From Cylindrodendrum hubeiense (lineage: Eukaryota > Ascomycota > Sordariomycetes > Hypocreales > Nectriaceae), in assembly GCA_014621425.1 (NCBI GenBank), contig JAANBB010000211.1, forward strand, positions 1-64,000: 64,000 nucleotides of DNA. The letters are read 5' to 3'. The notes below the pieces were generated by a model. It was not told the origin of the DNA. It ran no database searches and saw nothing but the letters and a program-made list of their open reading frames with translations. The translations under genes and the position numbers were made by a program. Below, piece by piece: positions 8,774 to 19,413 of this stretch (position 1 is its first letter; each line of letters opens with the position of its first letter).

Positions 8774-11670
8774 ATGGCTTCCAACGGCATCAAGGTCGTC
8801 GCCCGATTCCGGCCCCAAAATAAGATCGAGCTCGAGTCGGGCGGCAAGCCCATTGTCTCCTTCGATGGCGACGACACCTGTACCGTCGAAGTATGTCACC
8901 AGTCCCTGATCCCCCGTGGCGATGCGGACACGACTAACTGGCCCTGCAGTCAAGGGATGCTCAAGGAAGCTTCACCTTCGACCGAGTCTTTGATATGTCA
9001 TGCAAGCAACAAGACATCTTCGACTTCTCCATCCGCTCTACCGTCGACGATATCCTCAATGGCTACAACGGTACCGTCTTCGCCTACGGCCAGACCGGTG
9101 CTGGTAAGTCGTACACCATGATGGGAACCAACATCGACGACGACGAGGGCCGAGGTGTTATTCCCCGCATTGTCGAGCAGATCTTCGCCAGCATTATGTC
9201 CAGCCCCGGCACCATCGAGTACACCGTACGAGTCAGCTACATGGAAATCTACATGGAGAGGATCCGCGATCTGCTCGCCCCTCAAAACGACAATCTGCCT
9301 GTGCACGAGGAAAAGAACCGCGGTGTTTACGTCAAAGGCCTGTTGGAGATTTACGTTTCAAGCGTCCAGGAGGTCTACGAGGTGATGAAGAGAGGAGGAA
9401 ACGCCCGAGCTGTCGCTGCCACCAACATGAACCAGGAATCCTCGCGATCACATTCCATTTTCGTCATCACAATCACACAGAAGAACGTGGAGACGGGCTC
9501 GGCGAAAAGCGGCCAGCTGTTCCTAGTCGATTTGGCCGGTAGTGAAAAGGTGGGGAAGACTGGCGCCAGTGGCCAAACCCTCGAGGAGGCCAAGAAGATC
9601 AACAAGAGTTTGAGTGCCTTGGGAATGGTCATCAACGCCCTTACCGACGGCAAATCTTCACATATTCCTTACCGAGACTCCAAGTTAACCCGTATCCTTC
9701 AAGAGTCGCTGGGTGGTAACAGTCGAACAACCCTCATTGTCAACTGCTCTCCTAGTAGTTACAACGATTCTGAAACGCTTGGCACCCTGCGATTTGGTAC
9801 TAGAGCCAAGTCAATCAAGAACAAGGCCAAGGTCAACGCCGAGCTCAGTCCTGCCGAGCTCAAGTCGCTGCTTAAGAAGGCCCAGGGACAAGTTACCAGC
9901 TTTGAGAGCTACATTTCGAACCTGGAAGGCGAGATCCAGTTGTGGCGTGCCGGAGAGGCTGTTCCCAAGGACAGGTGGGCAGCTCCTCGAGCTGCTGATG
10001 GTGTTGCCGGGGCTAAGGCCGAAACCCGAGCGCCGCGACCGTCCACTCCCTCTCGATTGACAGCAGAGAGCCGCTCCGAGACTCCTGCGATCTCCGAGCG
10101 CTCTGGTACCCCCAGCTTACCCCTGGACAAGGATGAGAGGGACGAGTTCTTGCGTCGAGAGAATGAACTACAAGACCAGATTTCAGAAAAAGAGACCCAG
10201 ACTGCTGCTGTTGAGAAGCACCTCCGCGAAACCAAGGAGGAATTGGCTTACCTGAAAGAACATGACAGCAAGGTTGGCAAGGAGAACGAGAAGCTCACGA
10301 CTGAGGTAAACGAGTTCAAGATGCAACTGGAGCGACTGACGTTCGAGAGCAAGGAGGCTCAGATTACCATGGATGCTCTGAAGGAGGCCAACTCGGAGCT
10401 TACGACGGAACTCGATGACGTGAAGCAGCAGCTCCTCGATGTCAAGATGAGTGCCAAGGAGACCGGCGCCGCCCTCGACGAGAAGGAGAAGAAGAAGGCT
10501 GAGAAGATGGCCAAGATGATGGCTGGTTTCGATCTGGGTGGTGATGTGTTCAGCGAGAATGAGCGCTACATTGCTGAGGCCATCGAGAAGGTCGACATTC
10601 TCCACGACCAGAGCGCCATTGGCGACAACATCGCACCCGACGAGTTTAAGGCACTCCGCGCACGACTGGTCGAGACCCAGGGCATTGTCAGACAAGCTGA
10701 GCTGTCCATGTACGGCACATCTTCCAACGACTTGGATAGTCGCCGAAGACAAGAACTTGAGACTCGGTTGGAGGCCGTGCAGCAAGAATACGAGGATGTT
10801 CTGACCCGGAACCTTGGTCCCGGTGATGTCGAGGAGGTCAAGGCTAGACTGGAGAATGCCTACTCCAACCGCCAATCGGCCCAGGTTCAGCTCGTCGATG
10901 AGTTGAAGGAGGACGCTGCCCAAAAGGCCGCCGAGAACTCAAGGATGAAGACACTCATCGATGACCTGCAACAGCGGGTCAAGGCCGGAGCCACGGCACC
11001 CATGGCCAATGGCAAGACCATCCAGCAGCAGATTGCTGAGTTTGACGTCATGAAGAAGAGCCTCATGCGAGACCTGCAAAACCGATGTGAGCGTGTTGTG
11101 GAGCTCGAGATCTCCCTTGACGAGACCCGGGAGCAGTACAACAACGTCCTGCGATCGTCCAACAACCGTGCTCAGCAGAAGAAGATGGCCTTCCTCGAGA
11201 GGAACCTCGAGCAGCTTACTCAGGTCCAGCGCCAGCTGGTTGAGCAGAACTCGGCCCTCAAGAAGGAGGTTGCCATCGCTGAGCGCAAGCTCATCGCCAG
11301 AAACGAGCGTATCCAGAGCCTCGAGAGCTTGCTGCAGGACAGCCAAGAGAAGATGGCTGCCGCGAACCACAAGTTTGTACCCCGTATACCCCCAACGTGC
11401 GCAGCATAACTAACGTGACCCCTTAGATTCGAGGTTCAGCTGGCCGCGGTCAAGGAGCGCCTCGAAGCTGCCAAGGCTGGCAGCACTCGTGGCCTCAACG
11501 GCCCTGGCAGCTTCAGCTTTGGAGGCGCGGGTAGCCGCATCGCAAAGCCCCTTCGAGGTGGAGGCGGCGCCAACGAAGGTGCCCCCCCTACCATCCCGAC
11601 GATCCAGAACCTCCACCAGAATGAAGCAAACAGCAACAAGCGAGCCAGTTGGTTTTTCAACAAGTCATAG
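8774..11670 (+). CDS. kin: Kinesin-1 heavy chain (conventional kinesin, Nkin type)
   Basis: Three exons: 8774-8890, 8950-11372, 11427-11670, giving 927 aa, almost exactly the length of fungal conventional kinesin. The motor domain (about 1-330) has P-loop GQTGAGKS at 86-93, switch I NQESSRSHS, switch II DLAGSE and the microtubule-binding HIPYRDSKLTRILQ. It is followed by the neck, a Ser/Pro-rich hinge and long coiled coils rich in Glu/Lys/Leu. The C-terminal auto-inhibitory IAK motif is at 885-887 (GSRIAKPLRGGG) and the tail ends SWFFNKS. It moves vesicles and other cargo to microtubule plus ends and supports hyphal tip growth. The last intron uses a GTTTGT donor; reading through it would end the protein at 11409 and lose the IAK tail. 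It converges on the gene at 12294. Confidence 0.97.
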
Positions 11671-12293
11671 ACGGAAAGTCCCCCGCCCACCGCGGGCTTC
11701 GGCTTTGGGTGGCGTTGTGAGCAGGACCGGTAGACCCCCCACCATACCCCATGCCCATTCGACGAGCTTCTACTTTTCCTTTGTGACTTTTCAACGAGGG
11801 GCATAGAGAATGGGGGTGGCAAACGATGATTGGATTTATGATACGCTTTGAGACAGGATGAGAGTTGGGTGGATCGAGCGTCTGAGTGTGAGAGACGGCT
11901 ACCGAAGGGTGGTAGTTTGCATGGGCGGGAGTTTTATCACGACCACGCCACGCATGAGTTAAAGACGCTGAATGAATTGAGTTTCAAGAAATCGTTGTGT
12001 TATTTGATAAGGGGAGTAGAACTATCTTAGAAGACTCTTTGACATGTAACCAAGGCATGCAACTGAACCGATCCAACATAAAGAAAGCATAGGCACCATT
12101 GTCATATTCAAGAACCCGTTGCAATGCTTCATTCTACGAGACAGTAGGTGGGTTAAGTCCGAAATTCGGATACCCGTCTTGACAAGGATCATGTTTACTC
12201 GAAATCCGAGTTGACAGATGAGGAGCTAGTCATGACCCTGAGTGAGATGAGATGTTGATCCTGGACAACAAGATATGGCAGAGGCTTGCAACA
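11671..12293. other. Convergent 3' flanks, kinesin and membrane protein
   Basis: No coding region recognised. AT content rises across the stretch, consistent with two facing 3' UTRs and terminators. Confidence 0.5.
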
Positions 12294-13516
12294 TTACTGG
12301 TTGTCGGAGTTGCCGTCCGTGCCCGCGGGGAGGGCGAGCATCTGAACACCCACAATAGCGAACATCAAGAAAGTGGCAGCCATGGAGATGGCCATGACTT
12401 TGACGTAGAGGATGACAAGGCGACGCCACGCGGCCTTGCTAAAGGTAGCCCACGCATCAGTGAGGGAAACATAGCCCTTGCCACTGACAACGGCGGGCTC
12501 GACCTTGCCCTGGAAGGTACGGTCGAAGGGGATGATAGTCTCCAGGGAGTCGGGGAGGAGAGAGGCCTGGACGCGGACGAGGGTGACGTAGGCCGGGACG
12601 ACGATGAAGAGCTGCACAGCGATGGAGAGGAGAGAGACCACAAGGATCTTCCAGCCGTCGCTCTTTTCAGGCAGTGCGACAGATGGTGAGGTCCTGAGGT
12701 CGGGGATCTGGAAGTTCAGGATCAACGAGAAGAGGATAGGGGCCCAGCTGGCCAGCGCGTTGGAGAACCAGAAGAGGGCGACGGGGCGCCAGGTGGCCTC
12801 GAAGGTGGTCCGGAAGGGGGGGAGGCGACTCCAGAAGTGGACGGTAGATCGAGGAGTAATGACAATATGAACCCAGGCAGTGCTGAACTGGACCAGGAGG
12901 AGGGAGGCAAGAATGGAGGAAAACTGGCTGAGGTAGGGGCCGAGGAAAGGAGTGAAGAGGCCAACGAGGATCCCGTTGACGAGGCCCTGGAAGACGTAAC
13001 AGGCGAAACCGCGGAAGATGGCACGGAAACCACCGTGGGACTTCAACAGGCGCCAGGTCGCGCGGAAGGACGAGGTGATGGGGCGAGCATCGTGGGCGAG
13101 GGGGGTGGTGGGAACGGCGGCGGAAGCGGTCTTGTTGACGGGATTCGGGGCACCGGCGAGGACGGGAGCTCTGGGGACGGAGCCGGAGGTTTCGAAATCG
13201 AGAGGGACGGGCTCGTAGGCAGGAGGGTTCTCGTCTTCGAGAATGGCGAAGACGGGGATGACCTTTTGGAAAGTGTAGCTGGTCTAATGGGGGGCCAATG
13301 TTAGCACAGAGTCGATGACGTTGATTGGGGGGATGGGGCGGCGGCTACCAGGATGATGAGGGGCAGCAGGACGATGAAGTCGGCCAAGAAGACCAGAAAG
13401 ACCCAGAAGGGAGGCTGCTTAGCACCGGAATCGGGATCGGAAGGGGTTTTGGTGACGGTTTCGACAGCCAGGTCGACGGCACGCCTGAGAATCGGCGAAG
13501 GGATGTGGGTGAGCAT
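12294..13516 (-). CDS. Multi-pass membrane protein of unknown function
   Basis: Two exons (13349-13516 and 12294-13283) give 385 aa; the intron has a CTAAC branch site and phase 0. I count about six hydrophobic segments: one in exon 1 (around residues 36-56) and five in exon 2, among them the paired helices after FRGFACYVFQ and the last one near the C-terminus. The N-terminal 35 residues and the loop at about 65-115 are hydrophilic and Pro-rich. No catalytic motif or signal peptide is seen. Similar fungal proteins are often listed as hypothetical or, misleadingly, as ubiquitin carrier protein; nothing in the sequence supports an E2 role. Two even-spaced arginine-rich loops (WRLLKSHGGFR, WRPVALFW) suggest an internal duplication, which is inference. 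Confidence 0.75.
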
Positions 13517-13775
13517 GATGGGCCAACGGTTGTGACGATGGTCACCTCAGTTCGGCGGGAGGAAGAGTAGATGGGCAGTTGTCAGGTTCCAGCAATGGAA
13601 CGAAGGGCGAAGAAGGAATAAGAAGGAAAGAACAGAGACGCTGGTGATGACCAGTTGAGGGGGTTGATGAGAATGTGCGGCAACCACAAGAGAAGATGTG
13701 ATGGTGCTGACAGGCGAAGGAAGGGAGTGGCGCACTTGAGTCTGGCAATGGCCTTTATTAATTATGATGCCGACG

Positions 13776-13811
13776 GACAGGCAGGCAGACAGGCAGGCAG
13801 ACAGGCATGCA
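13776..13811. repeat. 12-bp GACAGGCAGGCA tandem repeat (3 copies)
   Basis: Two perfect units and one with a single change (T for G). Confidence 0.75.
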
Positions 13812-13864
13812 GGCGTGGGGACGTGCAACCGACCACTAACTAATACAGGTATACAGGGACGCCC

Positions 13865-13901
13865 CGCCCAGACGCCTCCCAGACGCCGCCCAGACGCCTC
13901 C
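13865..13901. repeat. CAGACGCC-core tandem repeat
   Basis: Three CCCAGACGCC units spaced 11-12 bases apart; same core as the array at 741-773. Confidence 0.65.
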
Positions 13902-14219
13902 AACGGGCTGCTTTGGCGGCCCATGCAGCCCCTGCAGCCCCCAAGGAAGGCGAACGACGTTGGCGGGGCGCAGGCGACCAAGCGCTGGGCCGCTGGCAGC
14001 GCTGGCTGCACAACCTTGACAACCAACAGGCAGCATGGGCTTGGAGGAGCAACACAGCCTCCTGCTGCCAAATCCTTCCAGTGGATTGCGAGGTGATGGA
14101 TTGATATAGGCAGGGATGTTCTGGGCGATGGATGAAGGGGTGGGGAGGATTGGTTTGATGGCTCCCCGACCATGTCAAGCCAACCAGCATCAACACTATA
14201 ACTACTGCGTAGTACACCA

Positions 14220-14229
14220 TACCTAGGTA
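14220..14229. repeat. TACCTAGGTA palindrome
   Basis: Perfect 10-base palindrome in the membrane protein/PPM1 gap; one of a dispersed set. Confidence 0.6.
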
Positions 14230-15178
14230 GCCAGCGAACACTTGCACTCAAGTTGAAAGAGAGGATGTAGATGCAGTTCCGTGCCGCCGAGCTGCATGGA
14301 GGCTGTTGAGGGCTGGACCTCACGCGCTCCGTCTCCAGATGCTGCCGGTATCTCTCGTACGGACATGGTAGTACGCAGTTTCAGGCATCGTAAGGCTGGG
14401 GAGGAGTACCGGTACACCCTCATGGCAGTCCCCTGCCTCGGGCATTACTCGATCCGGCAATGGGCGGCTCTAGGGGGTGCGTCCTGCACTGAGATTCACG
14501 TTGCTGTGACTGGCGCTTCTCTGATAGAAGCCTCTCATTTTCACCCATTTGCTTTGACGGGAGGAGGACATTGACAGGCCATTTCATCTCTGTTGATCAC
14601 TCTCGCTGATTGTTTTTGTAAATATCCCCTGCCATCTGATGAAGCCGAAGGCACAAACATTTGGCCCAGTTCTGTCACAATGTTACAGAATGCCGTGGCT
14701 GGCTTGGCGTACGATATCCTCGGCGACTTCTATTTCGGTCCCAGTCGGACTCCGGGGCGATCAATCCGCCGATGGTTCCGGCGCCGGTCGCCATTGTGCG
14801 CTTTGGTGCAGCGCGAAATAAGTGAGGTAGGTGGGAAAATACAGGGCCTGGGGGGCGTCTACGTGCTAAAAACCCCGCCGCACCCCTCCTACGGCGAGTT
14901 GCTGGCGGTGCCTGATGAAACAGCGTCCTCGGCGCCACGAGATGTGCTCTGCACCAGAAGCGCGCTTTGAACGGATGCACCAAAAACGGCCGTAAATGGC
15001 CGTGGATGGCTTGCTTGCCCCGCAGTGCAGCTCCCCCGTCCATCAGGCTAAGATGCGACGTCACTGGCGCATCAAGGGAGGTCCGCCAGAGAGAGCTCCA
15101 TACTAGAGAGCTCCATCTGTTGACACGGTTGAACCTCTCTTTCATATCCACCACCAACAGCCGCACAACCCCGGTCCG

Positions 15179-16432
15179 ATGTCACACATGTCGGCCCCGT
15201 CTATCCCGAACCTGCTCAGCTCTCTCCGAGACGGCCGCGGTGGCCGCCCCGGACGAGGCAGAGGCGGCCGTCCTGGCCAAGGCCCCTCCATCACCCACGA
15301 GGCCGCCATCCAGGGCACCGACACCGACGCCGCCGTCTCTAGGCTGAGCGCCGTCGACCTGGACTATCTCGACGACCCGTATGCACCGTACTTTGTCCAG
15401 AGCGTCGACGGCCCCGCGCCAAGGCGGTTGCCCATTATCAACCGAGGTGGGCCAGCATCCCGAGCCCTCGAGTGAGATGCTCTGTCTGTGAGCTGAGCTG
15501 AGCCGGTTGTAGGGACATATGCGCGCACCACCGCCCTCGACACCCTGGTTGACTCGTTTCTCGCCGACGAGGAGGGCGTGGAACCGGGAACTGCGCCGAA
15601 ACAAATCGTGTCGCTGGGTGCCGGCACTGATACGCGGCCGTTTCGCCTGTTCGCCCGGCCGGCGAGAACAGGCCTCGTTTATCATGAGATAGACTTCGAC
15701 ACGACTTGCTCTAAGAAGCTGCGAACGGTGCAGGCCGTCCCCGTCTTGAGGAACATCCTGGCCAGCATCTCATCAGAAGAAAGTAGCTCCTCATGGTCTA
15801 GTAGACCAGCAGCTGGAGGTGAATACTACTGCCACGGCGCGGACCTCCGCTCTCTCTCCAACTCACGCCCCATCCCCGGCTCCGTCCCCAATTCCGTCCC
15901 CAACTCCGTCCCCAACCCCGACTCCGAACCCAACCAGGACGCCGAAAACGAGTCTCAAGAATTCACCCTGCCCGGCCTCCGCACCGACATCCCAACTCTG
16001 CTTCTGTCCGAGTGCTGTCTCTGCTACCTCGCCCCATCTGAGGCGGCTGGCGTGCTGAGCTACTTCACCTCGCGAATCCCCAGCCTGGCCACCGTTATCT
16101 ACGAACCCATCAAACCCGATGATGCCTTCGGCCGGATGATGGTGTCGAACCTGGCGGCACGGCGCATCCGCATGCCGACAGTGGGAGTGTACCGCGAGGC
16201 AGCCGACCAGGAGGCTCGGCTGCGCCAGGCCGGATTCGAGACGGTCCGGCACATGACTATCGAGAACATCTGGGAGACTTGGGTAGCACCGGAGGAGAAG
16301 CAGAGAGTGGATTCGCTCGAGGGGTTGGATGAGGTGGAGGAATGGAAGCTGCTGGCAGGCCACTACATTGTGGTTTGGGGGTCTAAGGGGAGGGGGTTCG
16401 GACTTTGGGAGAGCGCGGGCGGAGGAGCCTAG
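15179..16432 (+). CDS. ppm1: Leucine carboxyl methyltransferase 1 (PPM1)
   Basis: Two exons (15179-15446, 15513-16432), 395 aa. Members methylate the C-terminal Leu of the PP2A catalytic subunit with S-adenosylmethionine and so control which B subunits bind. Motif I is [11 protein letters not shown] (GAGTDTR at 125-131), followed by the conserved YHEIDFD and, later, [11 protein letters not shown] and [11 protein letters not shown], all typical of the LCM/PPM family. The N-terminus has an Arg/Gly-rich stretch ([15 protein letters not shown]) and there is a low-complexity SVPN repeat insert near residues 195-215, probably a surface loop. The gene is co-directional with SPT3 downstream. Confidence 0.93.
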
Positions 16433-17234
16433 ATTCACTGTATACCTGATAGGATACCCAAAAGAATTTCGAATGTAGTGAGTAACGACTTTGTTCTCGT
16501 CCGTGACCCGGTGTGGTTGATGGTTGAAGCCACCCCCATGTCACTGTGCCTCCTGGTGAATATGGAGGGCCAGACTAAGACGGTGACTGGCCCATATCGT
16601 TAAATAGCCAACCTACAATAGAAACCACGTAGTCGAGTTGATTGATAATTACATCAGACCCTGTGTTCGTTTTACACTGATTCAGATCTCAACGACCTGG
16701 GCGTTGTGTTGCCTACGGCACTGTCACGTGATATTCGTGTATCGCTGCGGCGGGATACCACACCCTCCAGGTACATGGCGTCGCGGTGGTCTCAGCGCAG
16801 TGCGTCAGTGTACTCTATACCTCACTTAACCCTTCGCTCTCATCCAACGCAGCGACATCGTCCTCGCTCCAACACTCGACATCCATCACTCATAGCGGAC
16901 AACCCCTCTCTCTCTCTCGCATCGCGCCGCGGTTTGCTCTTCCCGACGGCATCCTGCTCATTGGTCGCCGTCTCACGCATCACGAGCCAATTGGATGACA
17001 CCACACTGAACCCTGGACGAACCAGCATCCCATTCTCAGCGTCGTTCCCACATCGTCACGGGCCTAGGCGACGACATCCACCATTATTCTTGGATTCTAG
17101 CTTCGCTCACTTTTGCTGCACCTTTGAACGGAGCTGTATCTCTGCATATATCCAACTGTTAATAACCGGTCCGCTCCTTGCATCGCGACAACCCACCCTA
17201 TCGGTAAAGACGCCGGCGTCGGCCTATCGCAAAG
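16433..17234. other. PPM1-SPT3 intergenic region
   Basis: No coding region recognised. The right half is C/T-rich and serves as the probable SPT3 promoter and leader. Confidence 0.5.
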
Positions 17235-19145
17235 ATGGCGGACACACGGGATAGCAAGGCGTACAAGTATCGCCAGGAGATCAGTCAGGTAAGGAATCAC
17301 TTTTACTCCGTTTGATTCGCCCGCACCTTGTCTGGTTCCCAGTGGATTCAGGGGTTCTGCATGACCCGCTGCCGTGAATGTATGCTGCCGCCATGGCCAC
17401 CCAAACAAACAGCGTTGCGTGCAAGTGGCCGCCCGTTTGGCTGCTGCTATCTCATCAAGCAATCCCCCTTGGCCTGAGCTGTGAATTTCATCCTGGATTT
17501 GATCGGAAGGCGAAACCGTACACAACTCATCAGCCAGGGTCTCTGGCTATGTTCTTCAACAAGGACGACAAGGACCAGCTTCACAATCCTGTTCCGAGAA
17601 TCGCCCAACGACAAACAACTCTCTCAACACCAACAACCAACACGAATGTATCATTCGAAAATCAAGGACTGGTTACTTGCTTGTGAGCCAGAACAATCAC
17701 ATTCGCCTCTCCCACATGATGGCGTGTGTCCCAACCCAACAACTGCAAACGCCCTGTCTATTGATCGCGTCATACGCCTCGAAGCGGAACGCATCGTTGC
17801 AGAAGAACATATCCAACCCCGTGTTCTTCTCAAACACGGCTGTTGTCCCATCAATTGGAATCACACCAAGCCGTTGAAAAAGCCTATTTTATTCAAAGCT
17901 GCAAACACCACGGAGACGGGTTGTAACTTGCCTCATGGCCATAGAGCCATGAACTGGCCACTAGCTCTACTTGAACCTTTGACCAATACGCTCAACCATC
18001 CTCGACACCTTGACCTTCACACAGACCAGCCGAAACACAGTGATCCTATCAACATGTCGCAGTCTTATTGGAATTCCCGTGGTTTCCCTGAACCCCATTC
18101 ATGCCACGGCGCAGCTTTGCCTGCCAACGAACCCGACGAAACATGGGAGCAGTTCAAGACCAGATTCACTAACACTATTCGACAGATGATGTATGTCTCT
18201 GGCGAGACTGCGGAACCTCCTGTCGAAACCACCAGTATCATCGAGGATATTGTTCGCCAACAGGTCATTGAACTGGTAAGCCCATCCCACCTCCTCCTTG
18301 ACGAACCCTCAGCTGAACCGACCCAACAGCTTCGAAATTGCACAGAACTGGCTTCTCGACGTGGTTCAAAGTCCATCGGTATCAATGACCTCATCTTTCA
18401 GATCCGTCACGACCAAGCCAAGGTGTCTCGTCTCCGGACCTTCTTGTCCTGGAAAGATGTGCGAAAGAATGTCAAAGACTCCGACGACAAGGGTGCCGAT
18501 GCCGATCTAGCAGGAGGGGAAGACCCTGTTGAAGGGAACGCCGGGAACGACGAGGCGGCCAAAAAGAACAAGAAGGCCAAAGTCGGTCTCCCGTGGGAGC
18601 CATCGTCGTTCTACCCCGTCGAAGTCCCTGAGCGAGAGGATGAGGAGGACGAGGAAGAGGAAGAGATGAACTACATCACACTGCAGCGTCTGCGAAAGGC
18701 TGATGAGCGCACAAAAGCCATGACCCGAGAGGAGTATGTCACTTGGTCCGAGTACCGCCAGGCCTCATTCACCTACCGTAAGGGTAAGCGCTTCCGCGAG
18801 TGGGCGGGCTTTGGAATCGTGACGGACAGCAAGCCTTCAGACGACATTGTCGACATTCTCGGTTTCCTGACCTTTGAGATGGTCCAGACTCTCACCGAGG
18901 TCGCCCTCAAGGTCAAGGAGCAGGAGGATATGGCCCGCGCCCTCAGCGGCGGCGACAACGATGGCACTACCAAAAAGCGGAAGCACGAGCAGGCCCTCTT
19001 CGACCCACCCAGCGAGGGAAAGACCCCCATCGAGCCTCGCCATGTCCAGGAGGCCTCTCGCCGCCTGCAGCAGCGGCCCAAGAAGGGACGGGCCATGCTC
19101 AACGGCACCAGAATCCCCCAGCACACGGCCCTCAATATCTTCTGA
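17235..19145 (+). CDS. spt3: SAGA complex subunit SPT3 (TBP regulator)
   Basis: Three exons (17235-17288, 18186-18275, 18330-19145), 319 aa. The N-terminus [18 protein letters not shown] joins [17 protein letters not shown], giving the first histone-fold (to [21 protein letters not shown]). The second, TAF11-like half follows an acidic linker ([12 protein letters not shown]) and includes [20 protein letters not shown]. Spt3 contacts TBP within SAGA and loads it at TATA promoters. The first intron is 897 bases, far longer than any other here, and its last 705 bases are open in the same frame as exon 2. The second intron is 54 bases, a multiple of three without a stop. The gene converges on the transporter at 19414. 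Confidence 0.93.
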
Positions 19146-19413
19146 ACAGAGGTCGGATACTAGAATACCGTGTTGACGCAGCTTTTTTCTTTCTCGGTTC
19201 ATGGTGGCGTTTAGGAGCAGAGGGGATGGTTTAACCTGGAGGAACTTGTTGCGAAACGGCAATAGGTATCAACGAACAATAATGAATTTCCAGTTCCATG
19301 GTATCTCAAAGTATATGCATCCCCAAGTAAACCGATAACACCTTTTCTAATGCTCCAAATGCAAACAATCCAACAGTCCACATATACCAAATGACCCCGC
19401 AATGCACCTATAG

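Larger units (their letters stand above)
13517..15178. promoter_or_regulatory. Divergent promoter region, membrane protein (-) and PPM1 (+)
   Basis: 1.66 kb with no recognised gene; a 258-codon open frame at 13547-14323 on the minus strand has no family features. The stretch holds a 12-bp GACAGGCAGGCA array (13776-13811), a CAGACGCC array (13865-13901) and one TACCTAGGTA palindrome (14220-14229). Confidence 0.5.

Noticed and set aside
10183..10923. 246-codon antisense open frame inside the kinesin gene
   Set aside because: Mirror of coiled-coil codons; Leu/Val-rich shadow of the Glu/Lys-rich plus-strand frame.
13547..14323. 258-codon minus-strand frame upstream of the membrane protein
   Set aside because: Low-complexity Ser/Pro/Cys composition through tandem repeats; lies in the promoter and leader.
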